Shown one piece after another: positions 22,149 to 30,189 of a DNA stretch of 34,325 bases. The position numbers and the translations under genes are program-made. Source of the stretch: an uncultured Bacteroidia bacterium (GTDB taxonomy: Bacteria; Bacteroidota; Bacteroidia; Bacteroidales; UBA932). The notes under the pieces are model-generated. The model saw nothing but the letters and a program-made list of their open reading frames with translations. It was not told the origin of the DNA and searched no databases. Position 1 is the first letter of the stretch; every line of letters begins with the position of its first letter. The stretch spans positions 1-34,325 of the forward strand of contig CADAOA010000012.1 of the NCBI GenBank assembly GCA_902789435.1. The letters are read 5' to 3'.

Positions 22149-24545
22149 TTAAAGGAACGCAAAGGATTTTGATACGATGAATGCCACAATCCAAGCCAGG
22201 ACGAGAGTGTAGCATACGGTGAACAAGGCCCATTTCCAGCTTCCGGTTTCTGTCTTGATGGCTCCGATGGTGGCCACGCAAGGGAAGTAGATCAGAGTGA
22301 AGGCCATGAAAGCAAGGGCTATTGCCGGAGTAAGGACGTTGCTGATTATAAGCTGTCCGTCAACGGTGTAAAGCATATTCATCGTGCTGACCACGATTTC
22401 CTTGGCAGCCATTCCGCTCAGCAGGGAGACGCTTTCCTGCCAGTGGAATCCCAGAGGCGCCAGAACGGGACTTATAAAGTTTCCGATTGCGGCAAGCCAG
22501 GAATGTTCCAGACGGGCCGCCGGGTCCGGATCGCAGGACGGGAAGTAACTCAGGGCCCATACTATGAGTGTTCCTATGAGGATTACCGTGGCGATCTTGT
22601 GAAGATATTGCTTGCCTTTGTCCCAGGTGTCTCTCAAAAGAGATTTAAGGGTAGGGATCCTGTATGGCGGAAGTTCCATCACGAACGGGGTCTCGTCAGA
22701 GTTGAAGAGCACCTTGCTGAAAAGTTTTGCCATAAGGCCGGCGAGCAGGACTCCTCCCAGATAAATGCAGAAGATTACAAGACCCGCGCTCTTAGGGAAA
22801 AACACTCCGGCCAGAAGCAAGTAGATAGGAAGCCTGGCGTTGCAGCTCATAAGAGGGTTGATAAGGATGGTGATCATCCTGGCATTCCGGTTCTCGATGG
22901 TCCTGGTAGCCATCACCGCCGGAACATTGCAGCCGAATCCCATCATCAGCGGAATGAAACTTCTGCCGTGGAGACCGATGAGGTGCATCAGCCTGTCCAT
23001 TATAAAAGCTGCCCTGGCCATATAGCCGCTGGCTTCCATAAGGCTGATGAAGAAGAAGAGTATCAGGATGTTTGGAAGGAATACCAGCACTCCGCCCACA
23101 CCGGTGATTATGCCGTCGACAACCAGGGCCTTGAACCATCCGTCGCTCATAGCCGATCCAACTCTCTCTCCCAGCCATCCGACTCCGGAATCAATCCAGT
23201 CCATAGGATATTGACCTAAGGTGAAGGTGGCCTGGAAAATGAGGTACATCGCGATCAGGAATATCGGGAATCCGAGCCATCTGCCGGTAACAATGTTGTC
23301 GATCTTTTCCGTAAGGGTTTTGCCTGGTTTCCTTTCTCCTCTGCGATAAGTTTCCCTGAGGGCTCCGTCTATGAAGCCGTACTTGGCGTCCATTATGGCG
23401 TTCTCGGGAGAATCGTGGAGTTCCTTTTCAATCGCCAGGGCTTCGCCGTCCCTTACCCTGAGGATTTCATCCTTGTTGGAAAAGTTGTCCAGCACTTTTT
23501 CTATCTCCTTGTCGCGCTGTAGGATACGGATGGCGACATATCGCGGAGTAAACTCGTCTGTAGCATTTGGATTCTTGTAGATTTCCTCCCTTATCCTGCT
23601 TATGCTTTTTTCAATGACCGGCCCGTGATTTACGTGGATGTGCTTGATGATGCCGCTGACACTTTCATTTTCCTCATAGACGTCTATGATGGTGTCGAAC
23701 AATGTGGCGATGCCACGGTTCTTGACAGATACCGTAGGCACCATAGGCACGCCGAGCAGTCTCTCAAGTTCACCGTAATCCAGAACGTCTCCCTTTTCTT
23801 CCAGCTCGTCGTACATATTCAGGGCAATCACCATCTTAAGGTTCATGTCGATGAGCTGGGTGGTCAGGAAGAGGTTCCTTTCCAGGTTGGAAGAATCCAC
23901 AACGTTCAGTATCACGTCAGGTTTGTCGTGGATTATGGTATGGCGGACATATTTTTCCTCAGGGCTGTAAGCGGAAATGGAATAGGTTCCCGGGAGGTCT
24001 ATCAGCGTGATGCGGTAACCCTTGTAGTACATCTTGCCCCTTACGGCATCCACGGTTACCCCGCTGTAGTTGCCCACCCTCTGGTGGCTTCCGCTGGCGC
24101 GGTTGAACAGGCTGGTCTTTCCGCAGTTGGGGTTTCCGACCAAAGCTACCGTGATTTCCTTGCTCTTTTCCCGGGCACCACGATATAGCGCGTCTTCTTC
24201 CTCCGTTGCCTTGGCTACCGAGTCTCGGAACCGGCAGCTGCTTTCAGAGCATCCGATGCAGGTAGGCATGAAATTGCCGGTTCTCGGATTGTGTTCCCGG
24301 GCAAGATGTTCTGCCTCTTCCACGGAAATGACCTCTATCTGGGAAGCTTCGCTGAGCCTGAGGGATACGTGATAGCCGAGTATCTGGTACTCAACGGGAT
24401 CCTGCAGGGGAGCCTTGTGGAGCACTTCCACAATCTTCCCTTGGATGAAGCCCATCTCTATGATCCTCTTGCGGAAACCTCCGTGACCCTGGATCTTGAC
24501 GATGACGCCCTTTTCTCCCGTGTTCAGTTCAGAAAGCTTTGCCAT
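22149..24545 (-). CDS. feoB: FeoA-FeoB fusion, ferrous iron transporter
   Basis: 798 residues. FeoA-like SH3 domain at about 1-75 (LNTGEKGVIVKIQG, then KRIIEMGF). A linker follows with three cysteines (Cys96, Cys99 and Cys104 in CIGCSESSC). The FeoB G-domain has GNPNCGKTS (137-145), DLPG (183-186) and NMYD as G1, G3 and G4 motifs. The polytopic membrane part has the paired gate regions FLPNILILFFFISLMEASGY with GFGCNVPAVMATR, and LSGMAAKEIVVSTMNMLY. It takes up Fe2+ across the inner membrane under low-oxygen conditions, with GTP binding as the switch. FeoAB fusions are common in Bacteroidota. No separate feoC is seen. It begins close to a TATCTTTG box at 24559-24566. Confidence 0.96.
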   Translation of the reverse strand: MAKLSELNTGEKGVIVKIQGHGGFRKRIIEMGFIQGKIVEVLHKAPLQDPVEYQILGYHVSLRLSEASQIEVISVEEAEHLAREHNPRTGNFMPTCIGCSESSCRFRDSVAKATEEEDALYRGAREKSKEITVALVGNPNCGKTSLFNRASGSHQRVGNYSGVTVDAVRGKMYYKGYRITLIDLPGTYSISAYSPEEKYVRHTIIHDKPDVILNVVDSSNLERNLFLTTQLIDMNLKMVIALNMYDELEEKGDVLDYGELERLLGVPMVPTVSVKNRGIATLFDTIIDVYEENESVSGIIKHIHVNHGPVIEKSISRIREEIYKNPNATDEFTPRYVAIRILQRDKEIEKVLDNFSNKDEILRVRDGEALAIEKELHDSPENAIMDAKYGFIDGALRETYRRGERKPGKTLTEKIDNIVTGRWLGFPIFLIAMYLIFQATFTLGQYPMDWIDSGVGWLGERVGSAMSDGWFKALVVDGIITGVGGVLVFLPNILILFFFISLMEASGYMARAAFIMDRLMHLIGLHGRSFIPLMMGFGCNVPAVMATRTIENRNARMITILINPLMSCNARLPIYLLLAGVFFPKSAGLVIFCIYLGGVLLAGLMAKLFSKVLFNSDETPFVMELPPYRIPTLKSLLRDTWDKGKQYLHKIATVILIGTLIVWALSYFPSCDPDPAARLEHSWLAAIGNFISPVLAPLGFHWQESVSLLSGMAAKEIVVSTMNMLYTVDGQLIISNVLTPAIALAFMAFTLIYFPCVATIGAIKTETGSWKWALFTVCYTLVLAWIVAFIVSKSFAFL

Positions 24546-24558
24546 GATTTTCCGGCGG

Positions 24559-24566
24559 CAAAGATA
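24559..24566 (-). promoter_or_regulatory. Candidate -7 box of feoAB
   Basis: TATCTTTG on the minus strand matches TAnnTTTG, with an expected start only about 7 nt before the ATG. No clear -33 TTTG is seen. I find no unmistakable Fur or DtxR palindrome in the 116-bp divergent gap. Confidence 0.4.
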
Positions 24567-24612
24567 GTGTAATTAACCACCGTTGTCCATACCCATTTTT
24601 CGGTATATCTTG

Positions 24613-24620
24613 TATATTTG
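24613..24620 (+). promoter_or_regulatory. Candidate -7 box of the DUF4465 gene
   Basis: TATATTTG is a full match to TAnnTTTG and would start RNA near 24627, 35 nt before the ATG. The -33 box is not evident at the usual spacing. Confidence 0.5.
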
Positions 24621-24661
24621 CACCGGCTAATGGAAATTTAATCATTAAAAATACGAGTGTT

Positions 24662-25492
24662 ATGAAAAAGATTGTTCTTTCAGCGTTGGTTCTGTTTGCA
24701 GCGGCCGTAATGGTTTCCTGCAACAAGAGTTCAAACCACGAGTATCCTTTCTATCAGGCAGTAGCAATGTTCGACGACCTCTCTCCTGAGATGTACGCCA
24801 GCGACGTTTACGGAGAAAACCTTTACGGCAAGGGCTATTACTGGCTCGACAAGAACACCGGCCTTGGCTCAAAGCCTGTAGACGACCAGTTCTATTCCGG
24901 AGGAATTGCAGCCGGCAATTTCGCCGCCGAGGAACTCAGGCCAGATGACGCAGCCAACTGGTACAAGAAGCAGCTCGCAGTAAACTTCAAGAACCTCAGG
25001 GATTTCCCTGGATACAACAACAGCGAGCACTGCCTGGTTTCCTTCGGATGGGCTGACCCTGACGGATGGAATCATGCTCCTACAATGAATTTCACCGATT
25101 CAGATACCACCACCAGGATTATCGAAGGTCTTTTCATCTGCAATACCTCCTATGCCGTTGCCCAGATGACGACGGATCTTGGAAGCGGTGTTCCGATCAA
25201 GGACGGATGGTTCAAGGTTAAGTTCATCGGTCTGGATGCTGCCGGCAACGAGAAAGGAAAGGTTGAGGTTTATCTTGCCAACTACAAGGATGGCGGAAGA
25301 TATATGCTCGACAAGTGGGTTCCTGTAGCCCTTTCAAGCCTCGGAAGGATCCATACCCTCAAGATAGACATGGATGGTTCAGACAAGGGAGTTTATGGAC
25401 TGAATACTCCGGCTTACGTTGCGATCGACTGCATCGTGGTAAGGATTGACAAGGGTACTACCGTTAACCCTAACAAGGCTAACATCCTGTAA
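24662..25492 (+). CDS. DUF4465 lipoprotein
   Basis: 276 residues with an SPII signal (VMVSC, Cys20). The body resembles DUF4465: a glycine/tyrosine-rich start (YPFYQAVAMFDDL, GKGYYWLDKN), SGGIAAGNF, then LVSFGWADPDGWN, a nucleus of beta strands (GWFKVKFIGLDAAG, KVEVYLANYKDG) and the ending LNTPAYVAIDCIVV. These exported proteins are beta-sandwiches often found beside TonB-dependent cobalamin or metal uptake genes, and a role in ligand capture has been suggested. Here it is alone, divergent from feoAB across 116 bp. A link to iron is therefore only positional. It ends at a strong terminator shared with the convergent peptidase gene. Confidence 0.8.
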   Translation: MKKIVLSALVLFAAAVMVSCNKSSNHEYPFYQAVAMFDDLSPEMYASDVYGENLYGKGYYWLDKNTGLGSKPVDDQFYSGGIAAGNFAAEELRPDDAANWYKKQLAVNFKNLRDFPGYNNSEHCLVSFGWADPDGWNHAPTMNFTDSDTTTRIIEGLFICNTSYAVAQMTTDLGSGVPIKDGWFKVKFIGLDAAGNEKGKVEVYLANYKDGGRYMLDKWVPVALSSLGRIHTLKIDMDGSDKGVYGLNTPAYVAIDCIVVRIDKGTTVNPNKANIL

Positions 25493-25512
25493 TTTACCAA
25501 ACGGATAAAATT

Positions 25513-25540
25513 AAAGCCCTGTCGGGAACGGCAGGGCTTT
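25513..25540. terminator. Bidirectional terminator
   Basis: AAAGCCCTG (25513-25521) and CAGGGCTTT (25532-25540) form a 9-bp stem, extendable by T-G and C-G pairs inside. On the plus strand TTATTT follows; on the minus strand TTAATTTTA follows. It serves the DUF4465 gene and the convergent C69 peptidase gene, whose stop codon lies in its flank. Confidence 0.88.
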
Positions 25541-25544
25541 TTAT

Positions 25545-27257
25545 TTAATAGGTCTTTTCGTTTACCGGTATCGGTTCCATTTCTTTCGAGATGGCATCGA
25601 GCCATTTCTGCGGATAACCCGGCTGATCCGGCATCACGGCGTTGTCCTCGTTGTATATGGTCTTGAAACTTCCGTCCGGATTCTGCTTCTTTATGTTTCC
25701 GTCAATGTATTTCACAAGTAGATATTCGTCAAGTTTCTTGAACTTGCGGAACATGCGGTCGGCAAACATGTTAGACCAGTCTGTAAGATAAGCCTTGACC
25801 TTCTGCTCATCCTTGCTTTCCGCCAGGATCCTGGTGGCGTTGGCGTCGATCTCCGGAATTATCTTCAGAGCTCCGTTCTCGTGTTCGTCGATGGCAGCCC
25901 TAACCTCCGGTGCTATGTCCATATAGCGGCTGTAGGCGAAGTTGGCTATGCGGTTGAAAAGCCAGAAAGCTGAAGAATCCGAATACTTGACCATACTTCC
26001 GTTTCCGACCCTGAAGCACAGAGGAGCCTCAAGTCCGCTGGAATAAACAGGAGTGAGGGAGCTGGTGGCTGTGTCGTCTACGCCGAACCAAATGATACCT
26101 CCCACGATATCAGGAAGCCATCCCCTTGCCTGGCCGAGCAGCCAGAATCCGGTCTGCTGTGTGGCGATGGACCTCTCGAATTCATATTTCTGACCGTTTG
26201 AAATGAAAGACATAGGCCTCCATCTGTAAGGGTTCTGGTAAGGACCGGCTCCAAGATCATAGCGGAATTCGAACGGAGTATTCTCGAAGTGGTCTCTCAT
26301 GGCATCGGCGACATCCTTTACTGTGAGAGGATGTGCAGGCTTGATGTACAGAGGCATCTTGTTTTCCGGATTCTTTCCGGATGCGTAGTCTACATAGAAG
26401 GAAGCGTCCTTGTCTCCGATCTTTCCTCCTCCAAGTATGTTGAATATACTCCAGGTTCTGGTTTCGCATCCTCTCAGGGTTCCGAATGAAGCCGGAGCGT
26501 AGGCATCGCAGAAGCTGAACTCGTTGTCAGGTCCCTCATAATAACCGTTTTCCTTGGCGAACTTTATGATATCTTTGGAATATAGGCAGTTCTCAGGATC
26601 GTTGAGAGGGAAGGTGGAGATCCTTGAACAGTTGGCATGGCCGGAGATGTAGCCGTCCGGAATGCGGATAGCCACCCAGTTGGCTCCTTTGTTGAGATTG
26701 CGCCCGTCCTTGCCTTTCTTGACTCCCTTGCCCACGATTTCCATAATCCAGGCTTCGTCCTTGTCAGCGATGGAGAAAGTTTCTCCTTCTGAGCAGTAGC
26801 CGTAGGTTTCAACGAACCAGGCTATTGTCTTGATGGCTTCCCTGGCTGTCTTCGCCCTCTGTAAAGTAAGGTATATGATGGATCCGTAGTCTATTCCGCC
26901 GGTGGTGTCAACCAGGGATTCACGACCTCCGAAGGTGGTTTCCGTGATGATGAGCTGATACTCGTTCATGTTGCCCATAGTGGAATAGGTTCTGGATGCC
27001 TGTGGTATATCCATCAGATAGCGTCCGGAATCCCACTCATAGACTTTGATCATTGTGCCCTTCGGCCAGACTCCTCCGTTGTGGTGGTAAAGCTCTCCGT
27101 ACTGGGTGTGTGAATCTGCGGCATAGGTTACCATCACGCTTCCGTCCTTGGAAGCCCCTTTGGTTACGATGATGTTGGTGCATGCCTCGCCGATCTGGGA
27201 GAACCCAAAAGTCAGCAGGGCGGCAGCCATCGCGATTATACTGCTTCTGTATTTCAT
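25545..27257 (-). CDS. Exported C69 family dipeptidase
   Basis: 570 residues from the ATG at 27255-27257 (MKYRSSIIAMAAALL). The frame is open 65 codons further upstream, but that stretch would run over the divergent neighbour, and only this start gives a clean signal peptide. Cleavage after IGEA exposes Cys26 in CTNIIVTKGAS. In the C69 (U34) N-terminal nucleophile family this cysteine is the catalytic residue. Further family blocks are DGSVMVTYAADSH, TFGGRESLVDT, YGYCSEGETFSIAD and ANCSRISTFP. The enzyme should cleave dipeptides or beta-lactam-like amides in the periplasm. It sits alone with its own terminator, and its length fits the larger exported members of Bacteroidota. Confidence 0.92.
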   Translation of the reverse strand: MKYRSSIIAMAAALLTFGFSQIGEACTNIIVTKGASKDGSVMVTYAADSHTQYGELYHHNGGVWPKGTMIKVYEWDSGRYLMDIPQASRTYSTMGNMNEYQLIITETTFGGRESLVDTTGGIDYGSIIYLTLQRAKTAREAIKTIAWFVETYGYCSEGETFSIADKDEAWIMEIVGKGVKKGKDGRNLNKGANWVAIRIPDGYISGHANCSRISTFPLNDPENCLYSKDIIKFAKENGYYEGPDNEFSFCDAYAPASFGTLRGCETRTWSIFNILGGGKIGDKDASFYVDYASGKNPENKMPLYIKPAHPLTVKDVADAMRDHFENTPFEFRYDLGAGPYQNPYRWRPMSFISNGQKYEFERSIATQQTGFWLLGQARGWLPDIVGGIIWFGVDDTATSSLTPVYSSGLEAPLCFRVGNGSMVKYSDSSAFWLFNRIANFAYSRYMDIAPEVRAAIDEHENGALKIIPEIDANATRILAESKDEQKVKAYLTDWSNMFADRMFRKFKKLDEYLLVKYIDGNIKKQNPDGSFKTIYNEDNAVMPDQPGYPQKWLDAISKEMEPIPVNEKTY

Positions 27258-27321
27258 AATTTTAATAACTTTGTTTCGCATTATTTTTGCATTAAGCGGA
27301 GTAAAGATACTAAATTTCGAT

Positions 27322-27756
27322 ATGAAAAAGATTTTTGTTCTCTCAGCGATATTGTTCCTGGCATTGGGGACCGTCACCTCTTTTGCCCAGCATAATGAAA
27401 AGCAGCCAACCCCTGAGGAGATAGCTGAAAAGGATACAAAGACATTGGTCAAGAAGCTGAACCTTTCGGATTCTCAAGAGTTTTACGTTGACTCTATCCT
27501 CACAGCCAATTATGTGGGAGTCATGGCTGCAATGGAAGATCTCCAGAAGTCCGGAATGCAGGATCCCGAAACTTACCGCCTGGTAAACGAACAGTGGCAG
27601 AAGAAGAATCTGGATGCAATGAAGAAAGTCCTGGACGAGCAGCAGTACATCGGATATCTGCGGCATATAGGCAAGGGTAAGGACTACAAAAAGGGCAAGG
27701 ACGGAAAATGGTATCTGAAGTCCGAACTCAAGAAGCAGAATAAGAACTCTCAATAG
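27322..27756 (+). CDS. Small periplasmic Spy/CpxP-like helical protein
   Basis: 144 residues from the ATG at 27322 (MKKIFVLSAILFLALG), with a signal peptide ending near SFAQ. The frame is open upstream without a signal-like start. The mature part is helical: TPEEIAEKDTKTLVKKLNLS, SQEFYVDSILTANYVGVM and WQKKNLDAMKKVLDEQQYIG. The tail is Lys/Gly-rich (GKGKDYKKGKDGKWY). The L-x-L-S-x-x-Q and K-x-V-L-x-x-x-Q pattern recalls Spy/CpxP-like and related small stress chaperones of Bacteroidota, but the LTxxQ motif is not exact. I hold the family assignment loosely. Its last 29 bp overlap the 3' end of cdaA on the other strand. Confidence 0.7.
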   Translation: MKKIFVLSAILFLALGTVTSFAQHNEKQPTPEEIAEKDTKTLVKKLNLSDSQEFYVDSILTANYVGVMAAMEDLQKSGMQDPETYRLVNEQWQKKNLDAMKKVLDEQQYIGYLRHIGKGKDYKKGKDGKWYLKSELKKQNKNSQ

Positions 27757-28513
27757 CAAGCCTTAGCTCCGTGATGGAGTTAATGGTCTTGATTTCCCCG
27801 TCTTTGACGAAAGAGATTCCTCCGGTTTCCTCGGAGACTACGATTGCCGTGGCGTCTGTCTGTTCGGTTATGCCCGCAGCAGCTCTGTGGCGCATTCCGT
27901 ACTGAGGCGGAATGTTCTGGTTTTCAGAAATAGGAAGGGTGCACCTGGCTGCGATCAGACGGTTTGTGTTCATAACCAGAGCTCCGTCGTGGAGAGGGGA
28001 ATTCTTGAAGAACAGGTTTTCTATGAGCCTCCGGTTTATGACGGCATCTATCCTGTCTCCGGTTTCCGTGACGCTTTCCAGCGGGGAACGGTGAACCATA
28101 ACTATCAGCGCTCCGGTTTGTGTCTCGGACATTTTTCTTACGGCCTGGGTAAGTTCGTCCAGGGTTGTCAGCGGAATGGTCTTGTTGCTGCTTCCGAACA
28201 GTGTCCTGGTCAGGAAATTACTGTTGCGCTGGAAGGAGTTGTTACCAAGATGGATGAGGAATCTGCGGATTTCCTGCTGGAAGATTATGATCAGGGCCAG
28301 CACTCCGACCCCGAGAACCTGTCCCATTATGGCGCTGAGGAGCTCCATATGGATAGTCTTGACCACCATCCAGATGAAATACAGGATAATGATACCGATA
28401 AAGATGCTCATTGCGGCCGTTCCACGTATCAGTTTGTAAACCTGATAGATGAGCAGCCCGACAAGCAGGATGTCGATGATGTCTATCCAATGTATGTTGA
28501 TGAAATCCAGCAT
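27728..28513 (-). CDS. cdaA: Diadenylate cyclase CdaA
   Basis: 261 residues. Three N-terminal membrane helices (about 10-28, 33-53 and 60-78) precede a DAC domain (about 95-250). The signature DGA (176-178 in SPLHDGALV) and RHR (208-210 in GMRHRAAAG) are intact, so it should join two ATP molecules into c-di-AMP. The position before RHR is Met, where Thr is common in Firmicutes enzymes. In Bacteroidota this single cyclase controls osmotic and cell-wall balance. The usual companion folP is not adjacent; comF lies 46 nt upstream. A TACATTTG -7 box precedes the gene. The 3' end overlaps a convergent gene by 29 bp, so mutual transcript interference is possible. Confidence 0.96.
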   Translation of the reverse strand: MLDFINIHWIDIIDILLVGLLIYQVYKLIRGTAAMSIFIGIIILYFIWMVVKTIHMELLSAIMGQVLGVGVLALIIIFQQEIRRFLIHLGNNSFQRNSNFLTRTLFGSSNKTIPLTTLDELTQAVRKMSETQTGALIVMVHRSPLESVTETGDRIDAVINRRLIENLFFKNSPLHDGALVMNTNRLIAARCTLPISENQNIPPQYGMRHRAAAGITEQTDATAIVVSEETGGISFVKDGEIKTINSITELRLAIESSYSAS

Positions 28514-28535
28514 AACCTGTAATCATTTCGCGCAG

Positions 28536-28543
28536 CAAATGTA
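28536..28543 (-). promoter_or_regulatory. Candidate -7 box of cdaA
   Basis: TACATTTG on the minus strand matches TAnnTTTG, with an expected start near 28529 and a leader of about 16 nt. It lies in the short comF-cdaA gap. No clear -33 box is visible. Confidence 0.42.
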
Positions 28544-28559
28544 ATAAAAACGGATGAAA

Positions 28560-29294
28560 CTAAGGGACGTAGGCCAGTGTCGCGATACTTATTCTGCAGT
28601 TGATGGCCTCGTGAAGAAGACTGGCGCAGGCGTCCAGAGTGGCACCTGTTGTCAGAACATCATCGCAAATCAAAAAATGGGGGACTTTCCCGTTTGAGGT
28701 CAGTCTTGCCGCCCTTTCGGGGTTGATCCGGAAAGCATTTCTCACATTTGTCCATCGGTCCGCCCTGTCTTTCCTGGTTTGGGTAAGGGTGAAACTACTC
28801 CTTTTCAGCAGCCTTGTTTCCATCTTCACACAGAAGCCCCTTTCCTTAAGGGCAAGCAGTATGCCGCGGCCTATCACCTCAGACTGGTTGTAACCTCTTT
28901 TTCTCTTTTTGCGGGGATGCAGAGGAACGGGAAGGATCAGGTCTATATCATTCTCTGCGATGAACCCTCCCAACATCTTTCCCAACCTGAGGCCAAGTCT
29001 GATATTGCCCTCGTACTTGATGGAATATACCAGATTGCGATAGTTCCCGTTATAGAGGAAAAGGCTGGTGACCTTCTCGATCCTGGTTCTGCCCCAGAAG
29101 GTCTTGTCCGCAGGCGATTCTTCAGATGTCCAGGTATAGGAAGCGGGCAGTTCGGCAAGACAGAATGTGCATATTCCGTCTTCAAAAGCTTCCATCGGCC
29201 TTCCGCAGCATAGGCATTCCCTGCTGAGGAACAGGTCCGCCAGGCTTCGGATCCACAGACGGATGTCTTTTTTCAGTCTCTCTTTCAGCTTCAT
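28560..29294 (-). CDS. comF: ComF family phosphoribosyltransferase-like protein
   Basis: 244 residues. An N-terminal zinc ribbon is formed by CLCC (27-30) and CTFC (42-45). A type I phosphoribosyltransferase domain follows: LILPVPLHPRKKRKRGYNQS (conserved in ComF) and the PRPP loop FLICDDVLTTGAT near 207-219. ComF proteins take part in natural transformation, probably assisting single-stranded DNA handling together with primosomal factors. In Bacteroidota the protein is widely kept even where competence is not known. The gene is divergent from the PHP phosphatase across 62 bp and may be cotranscribed with cdaA. Confidence 0.93.
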   Translation of the reverse strand: MKLKERLKKDIRLWIRSLADLFLSRECLCCGRPMEAFEDGICTFCLAELPASYTWTSEESPADKTFWGRTRIEKVTSLFLYNGNYRNLVYSIKYEGNIRLGLRLGKMLGGFIAENDIDLILPVPLHPRKKRKRGYNQSEVIGRGILLALKERGFCVKMETRLLKRSSFTLTQTRKDRADRWTNVRNAFRINPERAARLTSNGKVPHFLICDDVLTTGATLDACASLLHEAINCRISIATLAYVP

Positions 29295-29326
29295 TCGGGA
29301 AAGTTTGCAAGAAATAAGTAATTTTG
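29294..29326 (+). promoter_or_regulatory. Promoter of the PHP / mutS2 pair
   Basis: TTCG (29294-29297), a 21-nt spacer and TAATTTTG (29319-29326, full match to TAnnTTTG). RNA would begin near 29332, 25 nt before the ATG. The -33 part touches the start codon of the divergent comF gene. Confidence 0.5.
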
Positions 29327-29356
29327 CACGCCAACCGGTAAAATTGACTCTTTTGC

Positions 29357-30175
29357 ATGAGCTTTTTTGTTGACACGCATACCCATTCGGAATTTTCTCC
29401 CGACAGCAAGACTACGGTGGGGGATCTTCTGCTCCGGGCCAAAAGCACCGGAGCCGGTGGCATTTGCCTGACGGACCATCTTGACCTGGATGCTCCGAGA
29501 AATCCCGGCCTGTTTGAGTTCAACATAGATTTTCAGCAGAAGGAGATAAAAGAAAAAAACCACCAAATTTTTCCGGATGGTGGGTGCAAGGTTCTGAAAG
29601 GCATTGAGATAGGACTTACTCCTGAAAACCTGGAACATTCCCGTGGATTCATTTCCGGACATTATTTTGACCAGATAATAGCCTCCATTCATTTTGTGGA
29701 TGGGGAAGATCCTTATTACGGAAACTATTATGAAGGAAAGAACTTCCGCCAGGCCTATTCCAGGGTTTTGCAACTGATTTTTGAGACAGCCAGGGATTTC
29801 GGGGATTTTGACGTAATCGGTCACTTTGACTATGTTGCCCGCTATGCCCCTTACGAGGTTAAAGACATCCGCTACAAGGATTTCCCTGATGAGATGGATA
29901 CTTTGCTGAGGTTTTTGGCGGAAAATGGCAAGGCGCTGGAAATCAACACCAAGACCTATGATTATCACGGAAGCCATCTTCAGGTTCTGGATGAGGATAT
30001 TCTCCGTCGTTTCAAGGAGCTTGGAGGAGAGTTCGTGACATTGGCCTCCGATTCCCACGAGGAAAGCAGGCTCTGCGACAAGTTCGGAAAGTTTGCCCAG
30101 CTATGCGCTGGCTGCGGCTTTCCGCGCCTGACATATTTTGAAGGCCGCTCTCCGAGGCTTTATTCTCCAAAATAG
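29357..30175 (+). CDS. PHP domain phosphatase, HisK/HisJ (histidinol-phosphatase) type
   Basis: 272 residues. The four PHP metal-binding motifs are in order: VDTHTH (residues 5-10), LTDHLD, then GIEIGL and an IASIHFV strand with GHFDYVARY, and SDSHE near the C-terminus. The length and the NTKTYDYHG segment match the histidinol-phosphatase-like PHP group, which hydrolyses phosphate monoesters with a trinuclear metal centre. No other his genes are in the window, so the physiological substrate is open and may be another sugar or amino-alcohol phosphate. It is followed by mutS2 after 14 nt, suggesting one transcript. Confidence 0.9.
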   Translation: MSFFVDTHTHSEFSPDSKTTVGDLLLRAKSTGAGGICLTDHLDLDAPRNPGLFEFNIDFQQKEIKEKNHQIFPDGGCKVLKGIEIGLTPENLEHSRGFISGHYFDQIIASIHFVDGEDPYYGNYYEGKNFRQAYSRVLQLIFETARDFGDFDVIGHFDYVARYAPYEVKDIRYKDFPDEMDTLLRFLAENGKALEINTKTYDYHGSHLQVLDEDILRRFKELGGEFVTLASDSHEESRLCDKFGKFAQLCAGCGFPRLTYFEGRSPRLYSPK

Positions 30176-30189
30176 AAAAACAGAAAGAG

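Noticed and set aside
27302-27318. Promoters in the C69/Spy-like divergent gap (TATCTTTA minus, TAAATTTC plus)
   Set aside because: Each lacks one base of the -7 consensus. The plus box would start RNA at or after the ATG, so I left both out of the feature list.
27258-27452. 65-codon upstream extension of the C69 peptidase
   Set aside because: It would bury the signal peptide and overlap the divergent gene; the catalytic Cys needs the shorter start.
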